A DNA stretch of 11,432 nucleotides from Candidatus Omnitrophota bacterium (lineage in GTDB: Bacteria > Omnitrophota > Gorgyraeia > Zapsychrales > Zapsychraceae): NCBI GenBank assembly GCA_020430005.1, contig JAGQKQ010000039.1, positions 1 through 11,432 of the forward strand. The letters are read 5' to 3'. Position 1 is the stretch's first letter. Every line of letters begins with the position of its first letter. The notes beneath the pieces were generated by a model. The model did not search any database and had not been told where the DNA came from. It saw only the letters and a list, made by a program, of their open reading frames with translations. Shown piece after piece: positions 1-6,732 of the stretch. Made by a program: the position numbers and the translations under genes.

Positions 1-1004
1 ATGGAAAATTGAGCGGCAAGGATATTGAGACACTTCAGGCCGGGCATCGTGTTGATCCGGATCCGCGCAAACACAATGCGTTAGACTTTATTTTATGGAA
101 ACCGGCCAAGCCGGGCGAGCCTTCCTGGGATTCGCCCTGGGGTCCCGGACGTCCGGGATGGCATATTGAATGTTCGGCGATGAACCATTCCATTCATGGC
201 GATCAGATTGATATCCACGGCGGAGGCATTGACTTAACTTTTCCCCATCATGAAAATGAAATCGCCCAAAGCGAGGCCTTAACAGGAAAGCAATTTGCCA
301 AATACTGGATGCATAACAACTTCATTAATTTCGGCGATGAGAAAATGTCGAAGTCTTTGGGAAATGTGGTCAAGGCCAGAGACTTTATGGAACAATATCA
401 CCCGGAAGTTTTAAAATTTATGATGTTGAATGTGCATTACCGGTCTCCGTTAAATCTGGGAAAAGAACAGATCCATCAGGCTATCGCCGGGTTAGACCGT
501 ATTTATTCAGCCATTCGTAATGCCGACGTTATTTTGGAAGGGCAGCCGGAATGTCAGGAAGATAAAAGTTTCACGGATCAGCTTAAGCAAGCGGACAAAA
601 CAATAGAAGATGCGCTTAATGATGATTTCAATACGTCTGTTTTAATGGCTACCATTTTTGATGTCGTCCGTGTGTTTAATGCCGATGTCAAACCGGGCAA
701 AAAGGTAACACCGCCTTATGCTGGAAAAGCCAAACAGTTCAAGGACTGGCTTAAGAAATATGCCGATATCACGGCCATGTTTCAGGAGCCGGCCGGTGAA
801 TTTTGTGATGCGTTAAACCAGATTTTGATTAAAGAACATAACATTAACGTTGAAGAGGTTAATAGTCTTATTGCTCAGCGCAACGCGGCACGGGCTAACA
901 AAGATTTTCAGGCAGCCGATCAGATCCGTGATCAATTGGCAGGCATGGGAATTCTCGTTAATGATCTGGCCGGTGAAACACGTTGGGAAGTCAAAAAAAC
1001 CTAA
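1..1004 (+). CDS. cysS: cysteinyl-tRNA synthetase, C-terminal part (5' truncated by window edge)
   Basis: Class I aminoacyl-tRNA synthetase that charges tRNA-Cys with cysteine in the cytoplasm. The frame is open to the left edge (first complete codon at 3, reading G-K-L-S-G-K-D), so the TTG at 9 is an internal Leu and not a start. About 333 residues are visible against roughly 460 for the E. coli enzyme, so the first quarter, with the HIGH motif and the first zinc cysteine, lies outside. Visible hallmarks are the W-H-I-E-C-S-A-M segment whose Cys (codon 171-173) is a zinc ligand, F-P-H-H-E-N-E with the zinc His and Glu (246-260), and the KMSKS signature at 342-356. The helical anticodon-binding region follows, ending in a typical 'ADQIRDQLAGMGI...D' tail. 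The TAA at 1002-1004 overlaps the ribosome binding site of the next gene. Nothing looks broken. Confidence 0.97.
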   Translation, partial: GKLSGKDIETLQAGHRVDPDPRKHNALDFILWKPAKPGEPSWDSPWGPGRPGWHIECSAMNHSIHGDQIDIHGGGIDLTFPHHENEIAQSEALTGKQFAKYWMHNNFINFGDEKMSKSLGNVVKARDFMEQYHPEVLKFMMLNVHYRSPLNLGKEQIHQAIAGLDRIYSAIRNADVILEGQPECQEDKSFTDQLKQADKTIEDALNDDFNTSVLMATIFDVVRVFNADVKPGKKVTPPYAGKAKQFKDWLKKYADITAMFQEPAGEFCDALNQILIKEHNINVEEVNSLIAQRNAARANKDFQAADQIRDQLAGMGILVNDLAGETRWEVKKT

Positions 1005-1014
1005 AGGATGTGCT

Positions 1015-1701
1015 ATGACAAAGTCAAAAAACAGTAAGTTGAAAGAAATTACCGTTGAGTTAATCCACCATCTTCCGTATTCCATATTTGGGGTCGTTCT
1101 GGCGTTTTTGTTATTAGGAATTTTGAATTTTGTCGTTCATATCGCACAGGCCGAGGCGGAAATGCCGCACGCCGCCGAGGAAATGTTCCACATTTTTCAC
1201 CCTATGCACGTCTTGATCAGCGCGGTCGCGACAACCGCCATGTTTTGGAAACATGATAACCGTAACGTTTTAAAGGCTCTTATTGTTGGATTTTTGGGAT
1301 CGGTCACCATTTGCGGTATCAGCGATGTGATTGTTCCTTATTTAGGCGGAGTTGTTTTGGGCTATAAGATGGGCTTCCATATCTGTCTGATTGAAGAACC
1401 TTCGCTGGTTTATCCTTTTGCTGTGATCGGTGTTCTGGCTGGACTGGCGGTCACAAAGAGCTTTGATAAATCTACGCAGTACTCGCATGGAACGCATGTC
1501 TTCATTAGTAGTGTGGCGTCGTTATTATATTTGATCAGTTTTGGGGTTTCTGAATGGACTCATGCTGTTGGCAGTGTGTTTATTGTCACGCTTGTTGCGG
1601 TTATGTTTCCTTGTTGTTTATCGGATATTGTTTTTCCGATGGTTTGTACCCACCGTTATTGCCAGCATTCCGAGGAAGAAGGCCGGCATATTCACCATTA
1701 A
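1015..1701 (+). CDS. six-segment integral membrane protein with internal duplication, function unknown
   Basis: Predicted 228-residue inner-membrane protein. The open frame extends upstream inside cysS, but the ATG at 1015 has an AAAGGA site (1003-1008) at good spacing and I take it as the start. Hydrophobic segments lie near residues 22-44, 62-78, 86-106, 131-147, 160-178 and 183-208. The two halves resemble each other: H62-P-M-H-V-L-I-S-A-V-A matches H158-G-T-H-V-F-I-S-S-V-A, and C100-G-I-S-D-V-I-V-P matches C200-C-L-S-D-I-V-F-P exactly 100 residues later. This suggests a 3+3 pseudo-symmetric fold of the kind seen in transporters. Histidines and cysteines are abundant, including H18-H19, H62, H65 and a C-terminal tail R-H-I-H-H. 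The G-x-x-G-x4-C-G-x-S pattern vaguely recalls permease families annotated as heavy-metal exporters, but I cannot assign a family. It lies 10 nt after cysS and 12 nt before the next gene. Confidence 0.85.
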   Translation: MTKSKNSKLKEITVELIHHLPYSIFGVVLAFLLLGILNFVVHIAQAEAEMPHAAEEMFHIFHPMHVLISAVATTAMFWKHDNRNVLKALIVGFLGSVTICGISDVIVPYLGGVVLGYKMGFHICLIEEPSLVYPFAVIGVLAGLAVTKSFDKSTQYSHGTHVFISSVASLLYLISFGVSEWTHAVGSVFIVTLVAVMFPCCLSDIVFPMVCTHRYCQHSEEEGRHIHH

Positions 1702-1713
1702 TACAGAAAGTTT

Positions 1714-2454
1714 ATGGATACTTCAAAATTAAATTTGATCGATGGAGGTTTTCAAAATTCGGGTCTTTTCCTTCATATGCCGTTATTCGACGGCATTTTT
1801 TATGAAGGATTTCTTGAAGGAAAAATCCGTAAATATAAAGCGATTCATGAAGAACAGCCGTGTACTTTTCTGGGGCTTAACGTTATTCGTAAAGAAGAAG
1901 ACATTTTATGGAAAGCTGTTGAAGACTTTATTAAACGCAGTGTTTCCGACGCGGCTTTCGGTGGAGCTCGGGGTGTTTACACATTTGATTTACTATCGAT
2001 TGATATTCATAAAGAGGTCAATACGTTTAACCATAATGACTTTACAACGGTCATTTTAAATCATTCCCGAAAACTGAAACCGGGGGAGAAACGGTTGATA
2101 AAATACTCTTCAGCATACGGTATCTTGCAGAAGATGGTGCATGAAGACTGGGGAAAGATTGCTTTAAAGACATCCGTGGAAGTTTTTAAAGATAAGGTGG
2201 AATATCTGGATTTATTGATCAAACAGCTTATCAAAGATTTTGCGTTTTCTAATGAACCCAGCATCTTGTTATTGCACGATCTTAGTCAATCACCCATTTT
2301 TGACCCGGGTAATGAAATGCAGCAAAAAAGAATTAAAGCCGTTATTGAGAAACAGATTCCGGAAACACTGGAGTATTTGCCTGAAGTATATATTCAGGAC
2401 AAGAATGGTGTTCGGGAATTGCTTTCGGGTAGTGTGATCCAAAACAGAATATAA
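1714..2454 (+). CDS. hypothetical protein, 246 aa, no family recognised
   Basis: I do not recognise this protein. It is 246 residues, with mixed alpha/beta-looking sequence, no signal peptide and no membrane segment, so it is probably cytoplasmic. Visible features include an aromatic, glycine-containing stretch near residues 22-33 (M-P-L-F-D-G-I-F-Y-E-G-F), an F-G-G-A-R-G-V-Y-T-F segment near 83-92, a lysine-rich helix-like middle (about 150-175), and a buried-strand-like S-I-L-L-L-H-D-L near 184-191. The stop of the upstream gene is in the same frame 12 nt before, so ATG 1714 is the first possible ATG. A weak AGAAAG site sits close to it (1705-1710). The reading frame is long and co-directional, and the reverse frames give only short overlaps, so the gene is probably real. 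Its position between a membrane protein and a lipoprotein hydrolase gives no clear functional hint. Confidence 0.75.
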   Translation: MDTSKLNLIDGGFQNSGLFLHMPLFDGIFYEGFLEGKIRKYKAIHEEQPCTFLGLNVIRKEEDILWKAVEDFIKRSVSDAAFGGARGVYTFDLLSIDIHKEVNTFNHNDFTTVILNHSRKLKPGEKRLIKYSSAYGILQKMVHEDWGKIALKTSVEVFKDKVEYLDLLIKQLIKDFAFSNEPSILLLHDLSQSPIFDPGNEMQQKRIKAVIEKQIPETLEYLPEVYIQDKNGVRELLSGSVIQNRI

Positions 2455-2465
2455 ACCTATACTAT

Positions 2466-2470
2466 GGGGA
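2466..2470 (+). promoter_or_regulatory. ribosome binding site that decides the lipoprotein start
   Basis: GGGGA lies 8 nt before the ATG at 2479, whereas nothing resembling a Shine-Dalgarno site precedes the in-frame ATG at 2464. This favours 2479 as the true start and gives a compact lipoprotein signal peptide. Confidence 0.55.
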
Positions 2471-2478
2471 AATCATTT

Positions 2479-3888
2479 ATGCTCAAAAAAATAGCGATTT
2501 ATTTTTTTCTGATCATTGTTCTTGCTTGCTATGGATGTGTGAAAGACGAGGAACTTTCGTCGGAAACGAAGGGCTCTGTTCAATCTGCTGAAAAAATAAA
2601 ACCTGCAGAGGTTTTTGTATCGGAACCGCAAGAAGCATATGCCGGTAATGTTGTTGCCATTGAAGGAGAGAAGGGACAATGGCGTTTAAGCGTGAACGAC
2701 GAGCCGTTTCGTTTAAAAGGCGCTGGTGTAGGGCGCATGACGGATAAAGAAGAGACGGTTGATTATCTTTTGTTGGCTAAAGAAATGGGAGTCAATACCG
2801 TGCGCACATGGGGTATCGCCCAGGGAACGAAAGAGTATTTGGATCGAGCTCATGAATTGGGGTTGTATGTGAATGCCGGAATATGGATCAATGTGGCGGA
2901 TAAAGATGATAAAGGAGTGGAATGTAGTTATTTGCGGGATACGGAATGCCAACACAGAATGAGAAAAGAAACACTGGAATATGTGAACCAGTTTAAAAAT
3001 CATCCCGCGGTTTTATTCTGGAATATCGGGAATGAGGCTTTTAATTTTACAAAGGATGAAGAAGAGCGAAAAGCCCTGGCCCATTTTCTGGAAGATCTCA
3101 TTCAAGAGGTTAAGAAAATTGATCCTCATCATCCTGTTGTTTATACGTCAGCGTCAACGACGGCCATTTCCTATATTAAACAGTATGTCCCCGGAGTTGA
3201 TATATTCGGTGTGAATGTTTATGCCGGAATGGATCATGTCCATAACCAAATTGTTGCTAATCTTGATATGCCGTATTTTGTCACAGAATATGGTCCTTTG
3301 GGATCTTGGCAGAGATCAAAGGATTTTAATGGCCGCCCGATTGAAGTCTTGGATCAGTCCAAGGCCAATAGTTATCGTAAGGTGAGTACGCTTATTGATG
3401 AATATTATGGCTATTGTTTGGGAGGTTTTGTTTTTTATCTGGGAGAGTCGACGGAATCAGGTTATACATGGTGGAATTTAACCTATAAACAGTTTAAGAA
3501 ATTGTCGTACCGTGTTTTGCAGGAACAGTACACGGGAAAAGTTAACAAAGATCCTATGGCGCATATTATTTCTTCCGAAGTGTCGCCAAGAAAACATATT
3601 CTTCCGGGAGAAACTATTTCCGTAAAGGTCAAAGTTAATCCTGAAGGGCTGGACAATGTGCGGTATCATTATTTTCTCTCGACGGATCGGGAAAGTATTC
3701 TGGAAGAGTTTCCTAACCGGTTGGTTCCGATCGAAATGACCGGAACCGGTGCAGAAGTTCAAATTAAAGCACCCGAAGAGCCGGGAGTGTACAGGTTGTA
3801 TATGATTGTTATTACGGATGAGGAATACGCAAGTACGGCTAGTAAATCCATCAGTATTGAAGCGGCTGTGGATGATTATTCTTCATAA
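2479..3888 (+). CDS. lipoprotein glycoside hydrolase, GH-A clan TIM barrel plus C-terminal beta domain
   Basis: Predicted exported, lipid-anchored glycosidase (469 aa from ATG 2479; an in-frame ATG at 2464 would add five residues). The N-terminus M-L-K-K followed by a hydrophobic core ends in V-L-A-C-Y-G-C. The lipidated Cys is probably residue 17, or 20, although neither is a perfect lipobox. A low-complexity linker leads to a (beta/alpha)8 region (about 65-350) opening with 'F-R-L-K-G-A-G-V-G-R'. The W-N-I-G-N-E motif supplies the candidate acid/base E186, and F-V-T-E-Y-G supplies the candidate nucleophile E270, the usual pair in retaining GH2/GH5-like enzymes. W-W near 331 may line the active site. 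Residues about 360-465 look like an Ig/Fn3-type beta sandwich. The GH2 C-terminal barrel is the closest match by eye, but the GH2 N-terminal sandwich domains are absent, so the exact GH family and substrate are open. The neighbours do not indicate a substrate. Confidence 0.82.
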   Translation: MLKKIAIYFFLIIVLACYGCVKDEELSSETKGSVQSAEKIKPAEVFVSEPQEAYAGNVVAIEGEKGQWRLSVNDEPFRLKGAGVGRMTDKEETVDYLLLAKEMGVNTVRTWGIAQGTKEYLDRAHELGLYVNAGIWINVADKDDKGVECSYLRDTECQHRMRKETLEYVNQFKNHPAVLFWNIGNEAFNFTKDEEERKALAHFLEDLIQEVKKIDPHHPVVYTSASTTAISYIKQYVPGVDIFGVNVYAGMDHVHNQIVANLDMPYFVTEYGPLGSWQRSKDFNGRPIEVLDQSKANSYRKVSTLIDEYYGYCLGGFVFYLGESTESGYTWWNLTYKQFKKLSYRVLQEQYTGKVNKDPMAHIISSEVSPRKHILPGETISVKVKVNPEGLDNVRYHYFLSTDRESILEEFPNRLVPIEMTGTGAEVQIKAPEEPGVYRLYMIVITDEEYASTASKSISIEAAVDDYSS

Positions 3889-3917
3889 TGGTTAATTAAT
3901 AGAAATTGTTATTTTTT

Positions 3918-4898
3918 ATGAAAACACTTATTCTAACGCGCCAACAAATCAAACCATTGTTAAGCATGTCAAAGGCCATTCGGGCCGTTGAGGCAGTCTT
4001 TAAAGCTCAGGGTCAAAATAAAGTTCAGATGCCCGCCAAGATTTATCTGGATTTAAAAAAATACCATGGTGATTTCAGGGCGATGCCCGCCTTTGTGGAA
4101 TCATTGAATGCGGCAACATTGAAATGGGTCAACTCTCATTCCAGAAATGCCAAATATCAGATGCCGGCGGTTATGGCGGTTCTTATTTTAAGTGATCCGC
4201 GTAACGGTTTTCCTTTGTGCATTATGGATGGAACCTATGCGACCGACATTCGGACCGGCGCGGCCGGTGCGGTGGCGGCCAAATATTTGGCCCGCCAAGA
4301 TTCGAAGGTTATTTCTTTAGTCGGGTGTGGCCGGCAGGCGCAGACACAACTGGAGGCTCTTGAACAAGTGTTTAAGATTGAGCAAGTTAAAATTTGGGGA
4401 CATGAGGAAACGGTCATGAAATCGTTTAAAAAAGCCATGCCTTTATTTCGCAAAAGAATGGTGCTGTGCCAAACGATCAAGGAATGTGTTACCGACGGAG
4501 ATATTGTTGTGACAACAACCCCCAGCCGCAAACCCATTGTGAAATTGAATTGGCTGAAGAAGAATGCCCATGTGAACGCAATCGGTGCCGATGCCGCCGG
4601 TAAACAGGAATTAGACCCGATAATTTTGAAAAAGGGAAAGGTTGTTATTGATGACTGGACACAGGCTTCGCATAGCGGTGAAATTAATGTCCCTTTAAAG
4701 AAAAAGCAGATCTCCCAACGGAATATTCATGCCGAATTAGGAGAGCTGGTCAGCCGGAAGAAAGCGTCTGCATCTTTAAGAAATACGATAACAGTGTTCG
4801 ATTCGACCGGTTTGGCTGTTCAGGATACGGCGGTCGCCCATCTGATTTATAAAGAAGCCCGGAAAAAGAAAACAGGAAAACTTATTCAGTTGATTTAA
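3918..4898 (+). CDS. ornithine cyclodeaminase / alanine dehydrogenase (mu-crystallin) family protein
   Basis: NAD(P)-dependent cytoplasmic enzyme of the OCD/mu-crystallin family, 326 aa. I start it at ATG 3918 (M-K-T-L-I-L). An in-frame TTG at 3906 is possible, but neither start has a clear ribosome binding site. Key features are K69 in A-T-L-K-W-V-N, at the position of the family's catalytic lysine; R112 in D-I-R-T-G-A, which contacts the substrate carboxylate in relatives; a Rossmann V-G-C-G-R-Q-A loop (135-141); D225 in G-A-D-A-A-G-K-Q-E-L-D, the conserved catalytic aspartate region; and T-G-L-A-V-Q-D (297-303). Family members act as ornithine cyclodeaminase, alanine dehydrogenase, imine reductase or opine-type synthases. 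The G-A-D-x-x-G-K-Q-E-L-D form resembles archaeal-type alanine dehydrogenase, but substrate cannot be read safely. It starts 29 nt after the hydrolase and ends 6 nt before cmoA. Confidence 0.9.
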   Translation: MKTLILTRQQIKPLLSMSKAIRAVEAVFKAQGQNKVQMPAKIYLDLKKYHGDFRAMPAFVESLNAATLKWVNSHSRNAKYQMPAVMAVLILSDPRNGFPLCIMDGTYATDIRTGAAGAVAAKYLARQDSKVISLVGCGRQAQTQLEALEQVFKIEQVKIWGHEETVMKSFKKAMPLFRKRMVLCQTIKECVTDGDIVVTTTPSRKPIVKLNWLKKNAHVNAIGADAAGKQELDPIILKKGKVVIDDWTQASHSGEINVPLKKKQISQRNIHAELGELVSRKKASASLRNTITVFDSTGLAVQDTAVAHLIYKEARKKKTGKLIQLI

Positions 4899-4904
4899 AA
4901 AGTT

Positions 4905-5639
4905 ATGGAAAATCCAAAAAAAGATTCCTTGTACGCCGATAAACAGAATGCCATCAAAGATTTTGTCTTTGATGCTAATGTGGCTGATGTTTTTGAAGAT
5001 ATGATCAAACGATCCGTGCCGGGATATGTAGCGATTGTAGCGATGATTGGTTGTTTGGCCGAGGAATATGTCGGAAAGGGAACGCATTGTTACGATCTTG
5101 GTTGTTCATTGGGCGAGGTCTCCATGTCCATCGCCAATAACGTTCAGGCAGACAATGTCAAAATTATCGCGGTGGATAATTCGGAGGCGATGGTCGAGAA
5201 ATGCCGGACAAATCTGGAAAAGATTAAGAGTCGTGTTCCCGTCGATATAGTTTGTAATGATATCAAGAATGTTGATATTACGAATGCCAGTATGGTTGTT
5301 CTTAATTTTACCCTTCAGTTTGTTGAACAAGATCAAAGAAGGGGTCTTCTTCAAAAAATCTATGACGGTCTCTGCCCGGGAGGGATTCTTGTTATTTCCG
5401 AAAAGATTATTTTTAAAGACGAAAAGGAACAAGAGCTTCAAATCAAGCTGCATGAAACGTTCAAAAAGATTAATGGGTATAGTGAACTGGAGATTGCTCA
5501 AAAAAGAACGGCATTAGAAAATGTGCTACGGCCCGACAGTATGGAAGAACATATGGATCGGTTGCGTTCGGAGGGCTTTAAAAATATACACGTTTGGTTT
5601 CAATGTTTCAATTTTGTGTCGATGGTGGCTTTCAAATGA
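4905..5639 (+). CDS. cmoA: carboxy-S-adenosyl-L-methionine synthase CmoA
   Basis: CmoA converts S-adenosylmethionine and prephenate into carboxy-SAM, the donor for the cmo5U34 tRNA modification. The 244-residue product is nearly the length of E. coli CmoA (247) and can be followed alongside it from end to end: V-F-E-D-M-I-K-R-S-V-P-G-Y (29-41), the SAM-binding Y-D-L-G-C-S-L-G-E loop (63-71), A-V-D-N-S-E-A-M (89-96), A-S-M-V-V-L-N-F-T-L-Q-F (128-139), P-G-G-I-L-V-I-S-E-K (158-167), N-G-Y-S-E-L-E-I-A-Q-K-R (190-201), whose arginine region contacts the carboxylate of Cx-SAM in E. coli, and W-F-Q-C-F-N-F near the end. ATG 4905 has only a weak upstream AAAAAG, so translation may partly depend on coupling to the preceding gene. 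The stop codon overlaps the cmoB start. Confidence 0.97.
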   Translation: MENPKKDSLYADKQNAIKDFVFDANVADVFEDMIKRSVPGYVAIVAMIGCLAEEYVGKGTHCYDLGCSLGEVSMSIANNVQADNVKIIAVDNSEAMVEKCRTNLEKIKSRVPVDIVCNDIKNVDITNASMVVLNFTLQFVEQDQRRGLLQKIYDGLCPGGILVISEKIIFKDEKEQELQIKLHETFKKINGYSELEIAQKRTALENVLRPDSMEEHMDRLRSEGFKNIHVWFQCFNFVSMVAFK

Positions 5640-6607
5640 TCGACTATTCTTATATTTATGATATAATAAAAGAAACTTCTCTAGCTCCATGGATTCCCGA
5701 GCTTCCGAAGCAAATAGAGCAAGGTTTTGACGTCGGACGGTGGGGGGATCTTCCCCGCTGGTTTGATGTTTTAAACCGGCTTCCTTCACTGAACACAAAG
5801 CAGATTCTTTTAGATCAAAATGTCGTTACCGTTGGGCATGAAGACGAGATTAATCCTGAGACGTATCAGCAGTTATCCGATCTTTTGAAAGAATTTCATC
5901 CTTGGCGTAAAGGCCCGTTCAATTTTTTCGGGATTCAAATTGAAACGGAATGGCGGTCCGATCTGAAGTGGGATCGTCTTAAGAATGATATATCATCCTT
6001 GCAGGACCGTGTTGTTCTTGATGTCGGTTGCGGAAACGGCTATCATTGCTGGCGCGCGGCGGCAGATGGGGCCAAGGCCGTGATAGGAATTGACCCGACA
6101 GTTTTGTATGTCATTCAATTTTGGGCCATGCAAAAGTACGCGCAGAGCCGAAGTGTGGCGGTCTTGCCTTTAGGAATTGATGATATGCCGGACAATCTTT
6201 CCGGGTTTGACACAGTTTTTTCCATGGGGCTGCTTTATCACCGACGAGCGCCTTTTGATCATCTTTTACGATTGAAGTCATTTTTACGGGAAGAGGGAGA
6301 GTTTGTTTTAGAAACACTTGTGATTGACGGTAAGCAGGGGGAAGTGTTGTCCCCTTCAGGGCGATATGCCAAAATGCCGAATGTCTGGTTTATTCCCAGT
6401 GTTCCCACGTTAGAGTCCTGGTTGCAGCGTGTTGGATTAAAAAATGTCCGGTGCGTGGATGTGACAAAAACCACATCAGAGGAGCAACGGGTTACAGAAT
6501 GGATGGGTTTTCATTCTTTAGAAAATTTTCTGAATCCCGACGATCCCAGCTTAACCGTTGAAGGTTATCCCGCCCCGGTTCGGGCCGTTTTCCTGGCCCA
6601 GAATTGA
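5636..6607 (+). CDS. cmoB: tRNA U34 carboxymethyltransferase CmoB
   Basis: CmoB transfers the carboxymethyl group of carboxy-SAM to 5-hydroxyuridine at tRNA position 34, giving cmo5U, which widens wobble decoding. The product is 323 residues from ATG 5636, the same length as E. coli CmoB. That ATG overlaps the cmoA stop as ATGA (5636-5639), a translational-coupling arrangement; the frame is open further upstream, but M-I-D matches the known N-terminus. Motifs are P-W-R-K-G-P-F (89-95) with K92; T-E-W-R-S-D-L-K-W-D-R (104-114); the SAM loop L-D-V-G-C-G-N-G-Y-H (128-137); F-S-M-G-L-L-Y-H-R-R (195-204) with Y201; E-T-L-V-I-D-G (226-232); and T-V-E-G-Y-P-A-P-V-R (307-316) with R316. K92, Y201 and R316 correspond, shifted by one, to the E. 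coli residues reported to select carboxy-SAM. The gene looks intact and functional. Confidence 0.98.
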   Translation: MIDYSYIYDIIKETSLAPWIPELPKQIEQGFDVGRWGDLPRWFDVLNRLPSLNTKQILLDQNVVTVGHEDEINPETYQQLSDLLKEFHPWRKGPFNFFGIQIETEWRSDLKWDRLKNDISSLQDRVVLDVGCGNGYHCWRAAADGAKAVIGIDPTVLYVIQFWAMQKYAQSRSVAVLPLGIDDMPDNLSGFDTVFSMGLLYHRRAPFDHLLRLKSFLREEGEFVLETLVIDGKQGEVLSPSGRYAKMPNVWFIPSVPTLESWLQRVGLKNVRCVDVTKTTSEEQRVTEWMGFHSLENFLNPDDPSLTVEGYPAPVRAVFLAQN

Positions 6608-6675
6608 ACATATACACAAAAATAAAAATTTTCAGATGGGTTTTTCAGGTCAGTTTTTGGTCCACTAAAGTAATG

Positions 6676-6723
6676 TACAAATATTAATTTATATATTACT
6701 ATAATTGATTATAGCAGTGGGAG
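6676..6723 (+). promoter_or_regulatory. candidate promoter and ribosome binding site for the GT4-DUF4912-GH57-DUF2934 unit
   Basis: A perfect TATAAT lies at 6700-6705. The best -35-like hexamer is TACAAA at 6676-6681 with an 18-nt spacer, only three of six matches to the sigma-70 consensus, so the -35 side is weak. GGGAG at 6719-6723 is a ribosome binding site 9 nt before ATG 6733. If the -10 is used, transcription would begin only about 20 nt upstream of the start codon, giving a very short leader. The promoter is a candidate only, because the sequence is so AT-rich that TATAAT could occur by chance. Confidence 0.4.
6699..6714. repeat. 7-bp inverted repeat overlapping the candidate -10 box
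   Basis: The sequence is CTATAAT-TG-ATTATAG: two perfect 7-bp arms around a 2-nt centre. The left arm contains the candidate -10 hexamer, the placement expected of a repressor operator. It consists mostly of A/T pairs, so chance is a serious alternative. Confidence 0.4.
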
Positions 6724-6732
6724 ATATATAAA

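Larger units (their letters stand above)
6608..6732. other. AT-rich intergenic region between cmoB and the glucan gene cluster
   Basis: This is the largest non-coding gap in the window (125 nt). It has no convincing intrinsic terminator for cmoB: there are several T-runs (6651-6658 area) but no GC stem before them. The right half is extremely AT-rich and leads into a candidate promoter and ribosome binding site. Confidence 0.8.

Noticed and set aside
9..11. TTG as the start of a 331-aa cysS
   Set aside because: The conserved G-K-L-S-G-K-D context shows this codon is an internal leucine; the gene continues past the left edge.
850..1014. Upstream extension of the membrane protein into cysS
   Set aside because: The extended region overlaps the well-conserved end of cysS in another frame, and the ATG at 1015 has its own ribosome binding site, so the longer form is not needed.
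5106..5501. Reverse-strand 131-aa open frame inside cmoA
   Set aside because: cmoA is fully supported by family motifs on the + strand; the reverse frame is a shadow without recognisable content.
6625..6662. T-rich stretches after cmoB considered as an intrinsic terminator
   Set aside because: I found no GC-containing stem directly before any of the T-runs, so there is no terminator to support.
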